Shown here: positions 1-8,931 of the stretch, in pieces
Layout: every line of letters begins with the position of its first letter
How positions within the stretch are numbered: the stretch's first letter is position 1
Assembly: GCF_030689025.1 (NCBI RefSeq)
Contig: NZ_JAUYWA010000019.1
Location: forward strand, 1 to 64,000
From: Oceanobacter sp. 1_MG-2023
Lineage (GTDB): Bacteria; Pseudomonadota; Gammaproteobacteria; Pseudomonadales; Oceanobacteraceae
Direction of reading: 5' to 3'
DNA: 64,000 nt
Notes under the pieces: model-generated
What the model saw: the letters and a program-made list of their open reading frames with translations, nothing else
What the model was told of the DNA's origin: nothing
Database searches by the model: none
Position numbers and translations under genes: made by a program

Positions 1-1
1 T

Positions 2-116
2 CTCTCCGTTTACTTCAAGTACCCGGAACAGGTGCGCAAAGCGATTTACACGACCAATGCGGTTGAGGCGGTGCATCCACTTCGAAGGACGGATCGACGG
101 CTACGTGGATCTGTAA
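2..116 (+). pseudogene. IS256-family transposase remnant with internal deletion
   Basis: The first frame reads LSVYFKYPEQVRKAIYTTNA followed by VEAVH, the conserved block near the end of IS256/Mutator-type transposases. At about 73-80 the reading frame changes. From 81 another frame reads FEGRIDGYVDL and stops at 114-116, which matches the usual extreme C-terminus of these transposases. The residues that normally lie between the two blocks are missing, so an internal deletion joined them out of frame. The sequence just after the stop (gtgacacagaac, near 125) resembles the right end of such elements. The left part lies outside the window. The enzyme cannot be functional as it stands here. Confidence 0.8.
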
Positions 117-276
117 GTAATGGGTGACACAGAACTATGAACACCCTCGCATGGAGGAAAACAGGGGCAAGCCATCAGGCATGCCCCGGTTTGTTATGCT
201 TGTCAGCCCGTACACGGCTGGTGCCCTGCCGAGCGTGGAGTATCAACCCTGGCCTTATCGACAAGGTCGATAATAA

Positions 277-636
277 TCAGCAAAAATTATTCTGGATACA
301 GGCCTTGACGGCAATAAACTCCTGTTGGATGGCAGACAGCAAGCGACTGGCTTCTTCCCAGTCAACCTCTTCGGTTTTTCTGTCGCGCAGCATATCTTCC
401 AGCTTTTTATTGCAATCCGACAGAGGAATGGCACACACATTGCCGCTGGCTCCCTTGAAGCTGTGGGCCTGGCCTCCCAGCCCGGTCACATCCTGTTGCG
501 CCAGCGCTTCATTCATTTTAGGTAAGCGGCTCTCGCAATCATCCAGAAACAAAGTGATCAGCTCATCAAACTCCTCTTCCATCACTTCGCGCAACATGTC
601 CAGCGACTCATCATCAAAATGATCCTGTAGTGTCAT
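277..636 (-). CDS. hptB: Histidine phosphotransfer protein HptB
   Basis: This 119-residue protein is a single Hpt domain. The phospho-acceptor motif AHSFKGASGNVCA places the active histidine at residue 58. In Pseudomonas, HptB collects phosphate from several hybrid sensor kinases and passes it to HsbR, which controls the anti-anti-sigma factor HsbA and so swarming, biofilm formation and c-di-GMP. The gene is the last of three on the minus strand (hsbA-hsbR-hptB) and starts 3 bases after the hsbR stop, so it is very likely co-transcribed. The length and gene order match the Pseudomonas hptB locus. The function is inferred from domain and order; the partner kinases are not in this window. Confidence 0.9.
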   Translation of the reverse strand: MTLQDHFDDESLDMLREVMEEEFDELITLFLDDCESRLPKMNEALAQQDVTGLGGQAHSFKGASGNVCAIPLSDCNKKLEDMLRDRKTEEVDWEEASRLLSAIQQEFIAVKACIQNNFC

Positions 637-639
637 GAA

Positions 640-2364
640 CTACTCCTCCTCCTGGTGAGGCCAATGAATAATCGCTTCCACTTCATTCCCCTTCCCATAA
701 TAAGTAATCGATTTGCATATCTGACTCACCAGAGAGATACCTCTACCGGAATACTGATGCTTGGTAACTTCCAGCAAGTCAGAGTCCTCTTCTCGTTGCA
801 GTGACTGATAATCAAACCCATCGCCACTATCAACAAAGCGGACCCGTAGCTGCCCGGTCACGCCATCGCCCTGATGTTCCATATCAATCCGAATCCACTC
901 ATCTTCCAGCTGTTCCAGATGTTCCTGGCGCTGCTGGTAATATTTCATAAAACCTTCGGGCGAACGTTTCATGGTGGAATCCAGCTTCAACACCCCATGC
1001 TCCAACGCATTGGCAAACAGCTCACCCATAACGGTATACAGCTGGCCACTCATCATACGCAGGCCCGGTACTTCCATCATCAGATGCATCACCAAAGGCA
1101 AGGGGTTGAAATTACGCAGACTGACCGGGCCCAGTTCGTAACTGAAAGACCAGTCCATTGGCCCAACATCCGACGTCGTCGCAACCGCTTTAGGGTCGAC
1201 TGCAATATCGTCCGGCAACACCATCTGAATCTCCAGCAAGGTGATATCATCATCACGTTCGCTGTTGTTCTGGAACTCGGCCAGTGTTGACTTGATCGTT
1301 GGAAAAATCATCTCGGCTGCCGCGGCAGAGTTGATCGCATCCTCAAGCCGTTGCTGCCCGAACATATCGCCAGCCGGATTACGCGCTTCAAGAATGCCAT
1401 CAGACCACAGCAACAAACGATCGCCCGGTTCCATGGTGTACTCTTGCAAGGAATCAACAAAGCGGCTGTCACCGAACACTCCCAAAGGCAAGTGCTGGGA
1501 GCGCAAGGTATGCAGTGACGCATCAGCGACCCGATACAGATAACAATCCGGAATGCCGCCCATCCAGATACTGGTGGATTTGCGTTCAAAATTCATTTCG
1601 ACCATCACTGCGCAGCAGAAAAAACCCACCGGCAAAATCGAATTCATCTTACGATTCACTTCACGAATGATATCGCGAATGCCAAAACCCTTGGCGGTCA
1701 TACCATAAAAGATTTCCGCCAACGGCAAGGCACCAATGGCTGCCGGTAGGCCATGACCGGTAAAATCGCCCAGCAGCAGATTCATACTGCCGTTAGGCTG
1801 ACGTGCAGCCAGCAGGACATCACCATTAAAGACCGCCAGCGGCGAGATCAGATAACGGATATTCGGGGCGGACAGACAGCCAAGGTGGGCCACATTGTCA
1901 AATACCGCTTTGGCTGCTTCCTGTTCCTGGATCAGATGTTCGTTATGGCAAACAATGGTATCGCGCTGTTGCTGCAAGGTCTGATGCATTTCCCGCATGC
2001 GGTAGAAAGAGCGTACCTTGGCCTGCAAGACCACCGGATTGTAAGGCTTGTTCAGAAAATCATCGCCACCACTTTCCAGACAGTCCGCCAGACCATAGGC
2101 ATCGGTCATGGAGGTCAGAAAGATCACAGGCACCATATCTTCGCCAGCCAGCTGCTTGATCTGGCGCGCAGCCTCCTTGCCATCCATCACCGGCATCATC
2201 ACATCCAGCAGCACGATATCCGGCGATTCTTGCTTGAACAGTGCCACAGCATCTGCACCATTTTCGGCATCCAGTACTTCATGCCCCTGCTTCTGGAGGA
2301 TACGCCCCAGAATCTTGCGGTCGACCAGGTTGTCGTCGGCAATTAAGATCCGGATTGGCAGCAT
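640..2364 (-). CDS. hsbR: Response regulator / PP2C phosphatase / anti-sigma kinase HsbR
   Basis: This 574-residue protein has three modules. Residues about 4-120 form a receiver domain with acidic pocket DD10-11 and phospho-acceptor D54 (LLDVMMP). Residues about 180-380 are a SpoIIE/PP2C-type phosphatase with the metal motif GDFTGHG. Residues about 430-574 form a HATPase domain of the anti-sigma kinase type (GELFANALEHG). This is the HsbR architecture: it both phosphorylates and dephosphorylates the STAS protein HsbA, with the balance set by phosphorylation from HptB. It lies between hsbA (10-base gap) and hptB (3-base gap) on the same strand. No key residue appears to be missing in the motifs I could see. 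Confidence 0.92.
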   Translation of the reverse strand: MLPIRILIADDNLVDRKILGRILQKQGHEVLDAENGADAVALFKQESPDIVLLDVMMPVMDGKEAARQIKQLAGEDMVPVIFLTSMTDAYGLADCLESGGDDFLNKPYNPVVLQAKVRSFYRMREMHQTLQQQRDTIVCHNEHLIQEQEAAKAVFDNVAHLGCLSAPNIRYLISPLAVFNGDVLLAARQPNGSMNLLLGDFTGHGLPAAIGALPLAEIFYGMTAKGFGIRDIIREVNRKMNSILPVGFFCCAVMVEMNFERKSTSIWMGGIPDCYLYRVADASLHTLRSQHLPLGVFGDSRFVDSLQEYTMEPGDRLLLWSDGILEARNPAGDMFGQQRLEDAINSAAAAEMIFPTIKSTLAEFQNNSERDDDITLLEIQMVLPDDIAVDPKAVATTSDVGPMDWSFSYELGPVSLRNFNPLPLVMHLMMEVPGLRMMSGQLYTVMGELFANALEHGVLKLDSTMKRSPEGFMKYYQQRQEHLEQLEDEWIRIDMEHQGDGVTGQLRVRFVDSGDGFDYQSLQREEDSDLLEVTKHQYSGRGISLVSQICKSITYYGKGNEVEAIIHWPHQEEE

Positions 2365-2374
2365 GTCAGTCGCC

Positions 2375-2680
2375 TCAGCGAATAGTAAAAAGTTGCTCGA
2401 AGTTGGAGATTGTCAAAATCTTTTTCACATCCTGATTACAATTCACAATGCTGATATCTGCTGCATCACCGCCCGCATGATCACGCAGCAGCAGCAACAT
2501 GCCCAACGCCGAACTGTCGAGGTAAGAGGTTCCTGCCAGGTCCAGTACATAACGCAGTGCCGCTGGCTGGTGCGCATCATAAGCATCCCGAAATGCTTGG
2601 TGCACACTGAAATCAAAACGGCCAAATACCTTGATCGTTAATTCTTTACCATCGGCGGACACCAGGGTTTCTACAGTCAT
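2375..2680 (-). CDS. hsbA: Anti-sigma factor antagonist HsbA (STAS domain)
   Basis: This 101-residue single STAS domain carries the motif TSYLDSSALG. The serine expected to be phosphorylated is S56, by alignment with SpoIIAA-type proteins. In Pseudomonas, HsbA switches partners: one form binds the anti-sigma factor FlgM, the other a diguanylate cyclase (HsbD). It is the first gene of the hsbA-hsbR-hptB unit. The ATG at 2680 is preceded by a GAGGTAA ribosome site about 8 bases away. Neither flgM nor hsbD is present next to it here, so its downstream partner in this organism is not shown. Confidence 0.88.
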   Translation of the reverse strand: MTVETLVSADGKELTIKVFGRFDFSVHQAFRDAYDAHQPAALRYVLDLAGTSYLDSSALGMLLLLRDHAGGDAADISIVNCNQDVKKILTISNFEQLFTIR

Positions 2681-3129
2681 TGATCTATTACCTCATATAC
2701 TCGAGAGCGGCCGCTCCCAAACAGTTTTTTACACCCGATCCTGCTCAAACCGACCAGGCTACAATTATTCTTAATAAACGTTTAGCACACGCTGTTAAAT
2801 TTGCACAGCTCAGCGCGGTTTTTCCTATATAACAGCCATTATATGCGTTTACATCAAGTAATACCCCTGCCGTTATGCCATCAGCAGCGGCTATCGACGC
2901 AAAATGAAGTGTCTGCCAATCGCCACCAGCAACTGAAATATGCCGTACAAAGGCATCATAACAGCCGGTCGGCGCCGATGACTCACTTCAGCCGCGGTGA
3001 TGACGTACAGGGGAAAGAAAAGAAAGAGAAGCAGATGGACGGGACGCAGGCCGCCACGATCACCAGAGACACACATGATGACTCCTATCGCACCGGCCCG
3101 GTGGGTATTGACGTTAGATTGGCAAGCAA
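2681..3129. other. Intergenic region upstream of hsbA, no gene seen
   Basis: The 450 bases between hsbA and the AAA ATPase gene carry only short open frames without family resemblance. A perfect 12-base palindrome (gagcggccgctc) lies at 2705-2716, within the presumed hsbA leader. A T-rich patch follows. The hsbA promoter must lie here, but no hexamers stand out. Confidence 0.5.
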
Positions 3130-4836
3130 TCAGCGCTGGCTGTGATCAATATCCATACCCCGGAAAATACTGCAGCGCTCAAACGCTTCCAGCGTTGGCG
3201 CCACCGATTTATACAAACAATACTTGGAAACCAGCCGCGACAGCCCTTTGATATCCCGCCCGGTCGCAGCCGGAAATACATCCGTCAGAGTAGCCAGCAA
3301 TGCCGGGCTGATATCCAGACCAAACTGGCGCGTCATAACGTCCCAGATTTTTTGTCGGTCGTCCCGTTCTGGTGGATGGTACTTGATCAGGGCAATACAG
3401 CGCGAGACGATGGCTTCATCGATATCTTCCACCCGATTGGTGGTCAGGAACAGCAAGCCATTAAAATATTCCAGCACCCGCAAAAAGACCCCCACCACCG
3501 CATTGGCGGCAATATTGTCATCCCGGCGTTTGATATAGACATCCGCTTCGTCGATCAGCATCACCGCGCCCCAGCGCTGCGCCCGGGTCAGAGTGTCCTT
3601 CAGTGCCAGCTCCATTTCCTTTACATTCAGGCCCAGCTGGCCAGAATGTACCCGATATAACGGCCGTTTGATAATCTCCGAATATACCTCCGCCGTCAGG
3701 GTTTTACCCACCCCGGGCGGCCCGGCACACAGCACTGTGGTACCGCCGGACTTGCCCTCCACGATATCGTCCATCAACACATCCATTTCTGCGGTCAGAA
3801 TATCAATCAGATCGGTTTGTTCAGGGGGCAGAATCAGCTTGTCTTTCAACTCGGGTTGATACACATAAGGCGACATATCATCCACATGCACCCAGACATG
3901 ATGATGCAACTCCAAGTGAAACATCAGCATATAGCCGTGAACCGGCAGCTGGGTGAAGACATCCTCTGGCACATTGGCCATCAAGGCTTCGACCCGCTGC
4001 TCGACCTTCTCGTTGTAGTTCATGCTGCGTCCGGCCTTGCGCAAATACTTGCCCAGAATCTGGCCCGGTGCATCCAGCGTCAGCTCTCGTTCTTTCAGGA
4101 CTTCTTCATCATTAACCAGCCGGGCAGTTCCCCCACCCGACGACAGCACCACCCGGTTTTTGCGTGACCAGTCGGTGGTACGGTGGCTGGCACCGGGATC
4201 TTCCGCAAAAATGCCGGTACCAGCCCCTGAAAACTGCATGCCGTAATCAGAACGCCAGTCAAAATAGCGGTTCGACGACGCCTCGTAGGCCGCCATCAGG
4301 GCCGGGGTTTCTTTCAGAAAACCCTTGCTGGCGAAGATTTCGGCCAGCGTATGGCCTTCAATATCACGTTCACGAATCACCAGATTTTCTGTTGCGATGC
4401 GGGCCATGGCATTGGCTTTTAATTCCAGCAGAATCCGGCCCGTTTCTTCCTCCCCTGGGGGAGTAAAGTCGATACGCGTGACCAGATAAGCAATGGGTTT
4501 CCCCGATGTCACCACCCGGAACAGCCAGCCACGAATGGCATCCTGTAATAAATACTCGGTGATCGCCGCCACCAATAATTCCAGATTACCCGCCTCAAAA
4601 CGTTCCCCGGCTGTTCCCATGGCCTGCTTCAGAGTGGCGAGTTGCGCAGCCTGACCCGCCATCGACGGCCCGGCTTCCAGATACAGGGTTTCCAGAAAGT
4701 CCAGTTGCTCGACAGTCAGCTGGACAAATGGCACCTCAGCCCGATGGCCAAATCGCAGCTGGTCAGCCAGATACGACAAGGTCGGAAAACGCTCAACCAG
4801 AGCTTCTACATAAATACGATGAATGTTCAGTTTCAT
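3130..4836 (-). CDS. AAA family ATPase of unknown role
   Basis: About 568 residues from the ATG at 4836. The frame stays open up to a GTG at 4893, but the protein from MKLNIHRIYVEAL looks like the natural start. The C-terminal third is a classical AAA module with Walker A GPPGVGKT, Walker B VMLIDEAD and an arginine-finger-like stretch VEDIDEAIVSRC. The N-terminal two thirds have no motif that I recognise; they contain a histidine-rich HLELHHHVWVHVDD stretch before the ATPase. It has no signal peptide or membrane segment, so it is cytosolic. Neighbours give no clue: it stands alone between hsbA and the divergent ars operon. The AAA assignment is secure, the biological role unknown. Confidence 0.8.
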   Translation of the reverse strand: MKLNIHRIYVEALVERFPTLSYLADQLRFGHRAEVPFVQLTVEQLDFLETLYLEAGPSMAGQAAQLATLKQAMGTAGERFEAGNLELLVAAITEYLLQDAIRGWLFRVVTSGKPIAYLVTRIDFTPPGEEETGRILLELKANAMARIATENLVIRERDIEGHTLAEIFASKGFLKETPALMAAYEASSNRYFDWRSDYGMQFSGAGTGIFAEDPGASHRTTDWSRKNRVVLSSGGGTARLVNDEEVLKERELTLDAPGQILGKYLRKAGRSMNYNEKVEQRVEALMANVPEDVFTQLPVHGYMLMFHLELHHHVWVHVDDMSPYVYQPELKDKLILPPEQTDLIDILTAEMDVLMDDIVEGKSGGTTVLCAGPPGVGKTLTAEVYSEIIKRPLYRVHSGQLGLNVKEMELALKDTLTRAQRWGAVMLIDEADVYIKRRDDNIAANAVVGVFLRVLEYFNGLLFLTTNRVEDIDEAIVSRCIALIKYHPPERDDRQKIWDVMTRQFGLDISPALLATLTDVFPAATGRDIKGLSRLVSKYCLYKSVAPTLEAFERCSIFRGMDIDHSQR

Positions 4837-4998
4837 AATCAACACTTGAAAAACGTCAGTTACAGGCCTTGTTGCAAGCGCCAGACCAGTCACTAACTTG
4901 TTGATTTTGTGTGGAATAGCAGCCTCAGCTGTCGCAAATCATACAGCCTGAATGTACCAATCAGTGGCACTGAAGCGAAAGCGACAGCCCGAAAGATT

Positions 4999-5028
4999 GT
5001 CTTGTTAATGGCGGTCTTGTTAATAGCG
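4999..5028. repeat. Two tandem 15-base repeats upstream of ars operon
   Basis: The unit gtcttgttaatggcg at 4999-5013 is repeated at once as gtcttgttaatagcg at 5014-5028, with one mismatch. It lies in the 338-base gap between the AAA ATPase gene and the arsenic operon. No gene is supported in this gap; the short minus-strand frame covering it has no family features. Function unknown. Confidence 0.6.
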
Positions 5029-5111
5029 CTGAAACCTGCCAGCAAAACAGACACCCCAAACAAACACCCCAGACAGACGTTCAAAACCAAAGAATCCGTT
5101 GACCGATAAAT

Positions 5112-5133
5112 ATATATGGAATTTCGCATATAT
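5112..5133. promoter_or_regulatory. Candidate ArsR operator (inverted repeat)
   Basis: A perfect inverted repeat, atatatg-N8-catatat, lies 41 bases before the start codon of the first arsenic gene. ArsR repressors bind AT-rich dyads of this kind around the promoter. A TTGACC hexamer at 5099-5104 could serve as a -35 box, but no -10 hexamer at standard spacing is clear. The location and symmetry support an autoregulatory site for the ArsR domain encoded directly downstream. Inferred, not proven. Confidence 0.55.
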
Positions 5134-5174
5134 GGTTGTTAGCATGCGCGTATTCACACAGGACACAGCACATC

Positions 5175-5924
5175 ATGAAAGTGTTATTTATCTGCACCGG
5201 CAACTCTGCCCGCTCGCAACTGGCGGAAGTGGTACTGCGCAATATGGCCGGCGACCACTTTGAAGTCTTCAGTGCAGGAACGCAGCCGGAAGGCATCGAT
5301 AGCAGAACACTCCAGACACTGGATAAAGCCGGCTTGCCAACCGTGGGCCTGCGCTCCAAGAACCTGACCGAATTTGCCGCGCAGTCATTTGATTATGTAA
5401 TTACGCTCTGCGACAAGGCACATCAGGAATGCCGCCAATGGCCAACCGCCGGAGTGACGATGGCCTGGGACTTTCCTGACCCCAAAGCCAGCGACGACCC
5501 CCTGGCGTTCACCCGTACCTTGCAGGAAATCAGCGAGCGCATCCGTCTGTTTGTGCTGGTCAACAGCAAGGCCAGCAAACCAGATCCGTCGTTTACGCCG
5601 GTCGAATTTTTCAAAGCCATGGCCGATGACACTCGCCTGCAATCCTTGCTGCTGATCGCCGACCGGGGAGAATTATGCGTTTGTGAGCTGATGACCGCCC
5701 TGAACGAATCACAACCCAAAATCTCACGCCATCTGGCGCAACTGCGCAAGAACAACATTTTGAAAGACCGCCGCCAAGGGCAATGGGTGTACTACCAACT
5801 GCACCCCCTGATGCCCTCCTGGGCCAGGGATGTTTTGCACATCACCTTCGCCAACAACACCGACTACCTGGCAGAGGCGCTGCAACGCCTGTCTGCCGAT
5901 GCCACCACGACCGGAGACGCTTGA
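5175..5924 (+). CDS. Arsenate reductase-ArsR repressor fusion protein
   Basis: This 249-residue protein joins two arsenic functions. Residues about 1-132 are a low-molecular-weight phosphatase-type arsenate reductase: P-loop CTGNSARS (C7, R13), resolving cysteines C79 and C86, and WDFPDPKA with the general acid. Residues about 140-235 are an ArsR/SmtB winged helix with ELCVCEL, whose C168 and C170 are the usual As(III) ligands. Start chosen at ATG 5175 because the P-loop normally begins about six residues in; an upstream in-frame ATG at 5136 would add 13 unlikely residues. First gene of the ars operon, one base before the next ATG. The fusion couples As(V) reduction with repression by As(III). 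Both halves retain their key residues. Confidence 0.9.
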   Translation: MKVLFICTGNSARSQLAEVVLRNMAGDHFEVFSAGTQPEGIDSRTLQTLDKAGLPTVGLRSKNLTEFAAQSFDYVITLCDKAHQECRQWPTAGVTMAWDFPDPKASDDPLAFTRTLQEISERIRLFVLVNSKASKPDPSFTPVEFFKAMADDTRLQSLLLIADRGELCVCELMTALNESQPKISRHLAQLRKNNILKDRRQGQWVYYQLHPLMPSWARDVLHITFANNTDYLAEALQRLSADATTTGDA

Positions 5925-5925
5925 C

Positions 5926-6390
5926 ATGAAAATCCTGTATATCTGCACCCACAACCGCTGCCGCAGCATTCTTTCGGAAGCCGTCACCAACCATAAGTCT
6001 GACGGCTCGCTGGTGGCCAGAAGTGCCGGGAGCCAACCGTCCGGAGAAGTACACCCACTGTCACTGAAATATCTCGCCGAAGCCGGTATGGATACCACCG
6101 GCCTGCAAAGCCAGTCCTGGGATGATCTCGAAGATTTTGCGCCAGACCTGGTAGTGACTGTGTGTGATTCTGCCGCCGGAGAAGCATGCCCGGTCTGGTT
6201 CGGACAATCCCTCAAGGTGCACTGGGGATTGGAAGATCCGTCCAAATTACAAGGCAGCGATGATGAGATTGCAGCGGCGTTTCGCCATACCATCCAGCAA
6301 ATCGAAACACGCGTCGACGCCCTGCAGGACATCGCCCGGCTGGATAAAAGCCTGTGGCCAGCCGCACTGGCACAACAGGGGGCCAAATAA
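5926..6390 (+). CDS. arsC: Arsenate reductase, LMW phosphatase type (second copy)
   Basis: This 154-residue protein has the P-loop CTHNRCRS (C7, R13) and two further cysteines, C80 and C88, suited to a thioredoxin-linked relay. It reduces As(V) to As(III) in the cytosol. The start ATG at 5926 follows the stop of the ArsC-ArsR fusion by one base, and its own stop overlaps the arsH start as TAATG, so translation is probably coupled. Two distinct reductase modules in one operon could differ in reductant or affinity. The enzyme class is clear from motifs; the electron donor is inferred. Confidence 0.9.
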   Translation: MKILYICTHNRCRSILSEAVTNHKSDGSLVARSAGSQPSGEVHPLSLKYLAEAGMDTTGLQSQSWDDLEDFAPDLVVTVCDSAAGEACPVWFGQSLKVHWGLEDPSKLQGSDDEIAAAFRHTIQQIETRVDALQDIARLDKSLWPAALAQQGAK

Positions 6391-7109
6391 TGGATCTGCA
6401 CGATATGTCACTGCCCAACCTCGACGAAAATCACTTCCAAATCCCGAAGCCAGCGTCATTCAGCCTTGCGGGGCCGGAGCATAAGCCGCGTTTCTTGCTG
6501 CTGTACGGTTCCTTGCGCGACCGCTCTTTCAGCCGTCTGGTTATTGAAGAATGCGCCCGGCTGCTGGTCCATATGGGCGGCGAAGTCCGTATTTTTAATC
6601 CATCCGGATTACCACTACCGGACGATGCCGATGATCAGCATCCCAAGGTCAAGGAATTACGCGAACTGGTTGTCTGGTCGGAAGGACAAGTCTGGTGTTC
6701 ACCGGAACGCCATGGTTCGATCACCGGCATCATGAAAACCCAGATTGACTGGGTACCCCTGTCGATGGGCGCAGTGCGGCCGACCCAGGGCAAAACCCTG
6801 GCCGTGATGCAGGTCGAAGGTGGCTCGCAGTCGTTTAATGCCGTCAACCAGCTGCGCGTGCTCGGCCGCTGGATGCGCATGATCACCATCCCGAACCAGT
6901 CTTCGGTGGCCAAGGCCTTTATGGAGTTCGACGACAACAATCGCATGAAACCATCTGGCTACTACAACCGCATCGTCGATGTGATGGAAGAGCTGATGAA
7001 ATTTACCCTGCTCACCCGCCATAACAGCGCCTATCTGGTCGACCGGTATTCCGAGCGGGTAGAAAGTGCCGAGGCACTGATGCAACGCGTCAATCAACGA
7101 TCTATCTAG
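6390..7109 (+). CDS. arsH: ArsH, NADPH-dependent FMN reductase of arsenic resistance
   Basis: This 239-residue protein starts at ATG 6390, overlapping the arsC stop by one base. It carries the flavodoxin-like FMN loop [11 protein letters not shown] and the ArsH signature around [14 protein letters not shown] and [14 protein letters not shown]. ArsH proteins are FMN-dependent NADPH oxidases that turn trivalent organoarsenicals into less toxic pentavalent forms and also reduce other oxidants. Cytosolic. The place between arsC and acr3 is the usual one. High confidence in the family; the natural substrate here is inferred. Confidence 0.95.
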   Translation: MDLHDMSLPNLDENHFQIPKPASFSLAGPEHKPRFLLLYGSLRDRSFSRLVIEECARLLVHMGGEVRIFNPSGLPLPDDADDQHPKVKELRELVVWSEGQVWCSPERHGSITGIMKTQIDWVPLSMGAVRPTQGKTLAVMQVEGGSQSFNAVNQLRVLGRWMRMITIPNQSSVAKAFMEFDDNNRMKPSGYYNRIVDVMEELMKFTLLTRHNSAYLVDRYSERVESAEALMQRVNQRSI

Positions 7110-7121
7110 GAGCAAACCAGC

Positions 7122-8138
7122 ATGGGACTGTTTGAACGTTATCTATCGGTGTGGGTCGCCTTGTGTATTGCGGCAGGCGTACTGCTTGGCAATCTGCTGC
7201 CGACGGTGTTTACCCTGATCGCCACATGGGAATACGCCCATGTAAACCTGGTTGTGGCCGTGCTGATCTGGCTGATGATCTATCCCATGATGATCCAGAT
7301 CGATTTCAGCTCACTGAAAGACGTGGGCAAAAAACCCAAAGGCCTGGCCCTGACACTGGTCGTCAACTGGCTGATCAAGCCTTTCACCATGGCAATGCTG
7401 GGCTGGTTGTTCTTCAAGGTCTTGTTTGCCGGCTGGGTCGATCCACAATCCGCAGAAGAGTATATTGCCGGGATGATCCTGCTCGGGGTTGCTCCCTGCA
7501 CCGCGATGGTGTTTGTCTGGAGCCAACTGACACGGGGCGACGCCAATTACACATTGGTTCAAGTCTCGATCAACGACATCATCATGATTTTTGCCTTTGC
7601 ACCGATTACCGCTTTTTTGCTGGGGATCAGTGATATTCAGGTGCCATGGGAAACCCTGCTGATTTCCGTCCTGTTATACGTTGTTTTGCCATTGATTGCC
7701 GGTGCCCTGACCCGCAAGAAACTTGACCGGGGAAACGATCACCAGCGCCTGAACAGTTTTGTTGCCGCTCTGAAACCCTGGTCGATCGTTGGCTTGCTGA
7801 CCACAGTGATTTTGCTGTTTGGTTTTCAGGCCGAAACCCTGCTGGAAAAACCCCTGGTTATCGGCCTGATTGCCATTCCGCTGTTAATTCAGACCTACGG
7901 CATCTTTGCCTTGAGCTACTTCGCCGCCAAACGGATGAAACTGGCACACAACGTAGCTGCACCCGCCAGTATGATTGGCTCGTCCAACTTCTTTGAGCTG
8001 GCCGTTGCCGTCGCGATTTCACTGTTTGGCCTGCATTCCGGAGCCGCTCTGGCCACCGTGGTCGGTGTCTTGGTGGAAGTGCCGGTGATGCTGTCGCTGG
8101 TCTGGTTCGCCAACCGTACCCGTCACTGGTTTGATTGA
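7122..8138 (+). CDS. acr3: Arsenite efflux transporter of the ACR3 family
   Basis: This 338-residue inner membrane protein has about ten hydrophobic segments and the ACR3 signature [19 protein letters not shown] with the conserved cysteine near the middle of the protein. It exports As(III) produced by the two reductases encoded upstream. It begins 12 bases after arsH, with AGGAG before the ATG. Last gene of the four-gene ars operon. Length matches the family. A GC-rich stretch with short inverted repeats follows its stop. Confidence 0.95.
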   Translation: MGLFERYLSVWVALCIAAGVLLGNLLPTVFTLIATWEYAHVNLVVAVLIWLMIYPMMIQIDFSSLKDVGKKPKGLALTLVVNWLIKPFTMAMLGWLFFKVLFAGWVDPQSAEEYIAGMILLGVAPCTAMVFVWSQLTRGDANYTLVQVSINDIIMIFAFAPITAFLLGISDIQVPWETLLISVLLYVVLPLIAGALTRKKLDRGNDHQRLNSFVAALKPWSIVGLLTTVILLFGFQAETLLEKPLVIGLIAIPLLIQTYGIFALSYFAAKRMKLAHNVAAPASMIGSSNFFELAVAVAISLFGLHSGAALATVVGVLVEVPVMLSLVWFANRTRHWFD

Positions 8139-8194
8139 TATTTGAGACCACGAAGGGCTGCCATGGAGGGCGCCCCGGCATCGTGATTCCGGCC

Positions 8195-8479
8195 CTACGG
8201 CCGTGGCACCGTTGTAATATCAAACGCGTTCAGGCACTGCACGCAAATACACCGTTGTCCGGCAGAATCACGATTTTGTTCCAGCAATTGCGGCGGGAAG
8301 GTCGCTGTCATACACCAGCACTGCGCCGCATCCCGCTGGTTGGCCACGGCGCATTCATTATCCCTGGCACACAAGGGACACAGCCGCGGCGAGGGTTCTC
8401 CGAGGTCTGTCCCTTGCACCGTCCGCTCTGATGGTATGACAGTCGTCACCGGGTCAGTCATCTTGATTTCCAATTCCAT
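8195..8479 (-). CDS. Small cysteine-rich CWC family protein
   Basis: At most 94 residues; a start at ATG 8461 (88 residues) has a somewhat better GGAAA site. The protein shows CPLCARDNECAVAN, then CWCM, a PPQLL stretch and a CICVQCL end, the ordered cysteine pattern of the cysteine-rich CWC family. These small proteins probably bind metal; no activity is established. It lies on the opposite strand to the ars operon and converges with acr3, with 56 bases between. Easily missed because of its size. Confidence 0.7.
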   Translation of the reverse strand: MELEIKMTDPVTTVIPSERTVQGTDLGEPSPRLCPLCARDNECAVANQRDAAQCWCMTATFPPQLLEQNRDSAGQRCICVQCLNAFDITTVPRP

Positions 8480-8500
8480 TAACAGGCACTAGCCTGACTG

Positions 8501-8851
8501 CTATTCAGACCACACGGCCAATTCATTACCACTGGGTTCGGTAAAATGAAAACGGCGGCCCCCCGGGAAAGTAAATATCGGCTGAATAATCACCCCACCA
8601 GCTTGCTCAACCGCCGCCAGAGTCTCTTCCAGATGGTTACTGAAAAATACCAATAGCGCACCGCCTTGCTCCACTCGGGAGGCCAGCTCCGCCCGATAAA
8701 ATCCGCCGTCGAGTCCTGCGTCGGCAAACGCAGTGTAATCCGGGCCGTAGTCAATAAACTGCCAGCCAAAGACAGCGTTAAAAAATGCCTTGGTGGCTTC
8801 CAGATTACTGGCTGCCATTTCTACGTAGTTCAGTTTGCCGTGCTGATTCAT
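8501..8851 (-). CDS. VOC (glyoxalase/bleomycin-resistance fold) family protein
   Basis: This 116-residue protein starts MNQHGKLNYVEMAASNLEATKAFF, as typical of short VOC proteins with paired beta-alpha-beta-beta-beta modules. The C-terminal stretch FTFPGGRRFHFTEPSGNELAVWSE carries the metal-binding glutamate expected near the end. Such proteins bind small ligands or act as lyases and dioxygenases; the substrate cannot be told. Cytosolic. Single gene unit between the CWC gene and the acetyltransferase on the same strand. Confidence 0.85.
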   Translation of the reverse strand: MNQHGKLNYVEMAASNLEATKAFFNAVFGWQFIDYGPDYTAFADAGLDGGFYRAELASRVEQGGALLVFFSNHLEETLAAVEQAGGVIIQPIFTFPGGRRFHFTEPSGNELAVWSE

Positions 8852-8931
8852 GGCTTTGCCCTTTATGAATAACGTCTGTTGGTAACGTCTGTTGATCGCG
8901 CCGGTTGCTGATACTGACCGAACACATTGGC

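Noticed and set aside
2801-3145. 114-residue plus-strand frame
   Set aside because: Runs into the antisense end of the AAA gene, with no recognisable domain.
4893-5129. 78-residue minus-strand frame before the ars operon
   Set aside because: It covers the tandem repeats and the AT-rich dyad, has low-complexity repeats (INKTAINKT) and no family traits or ribosome site.
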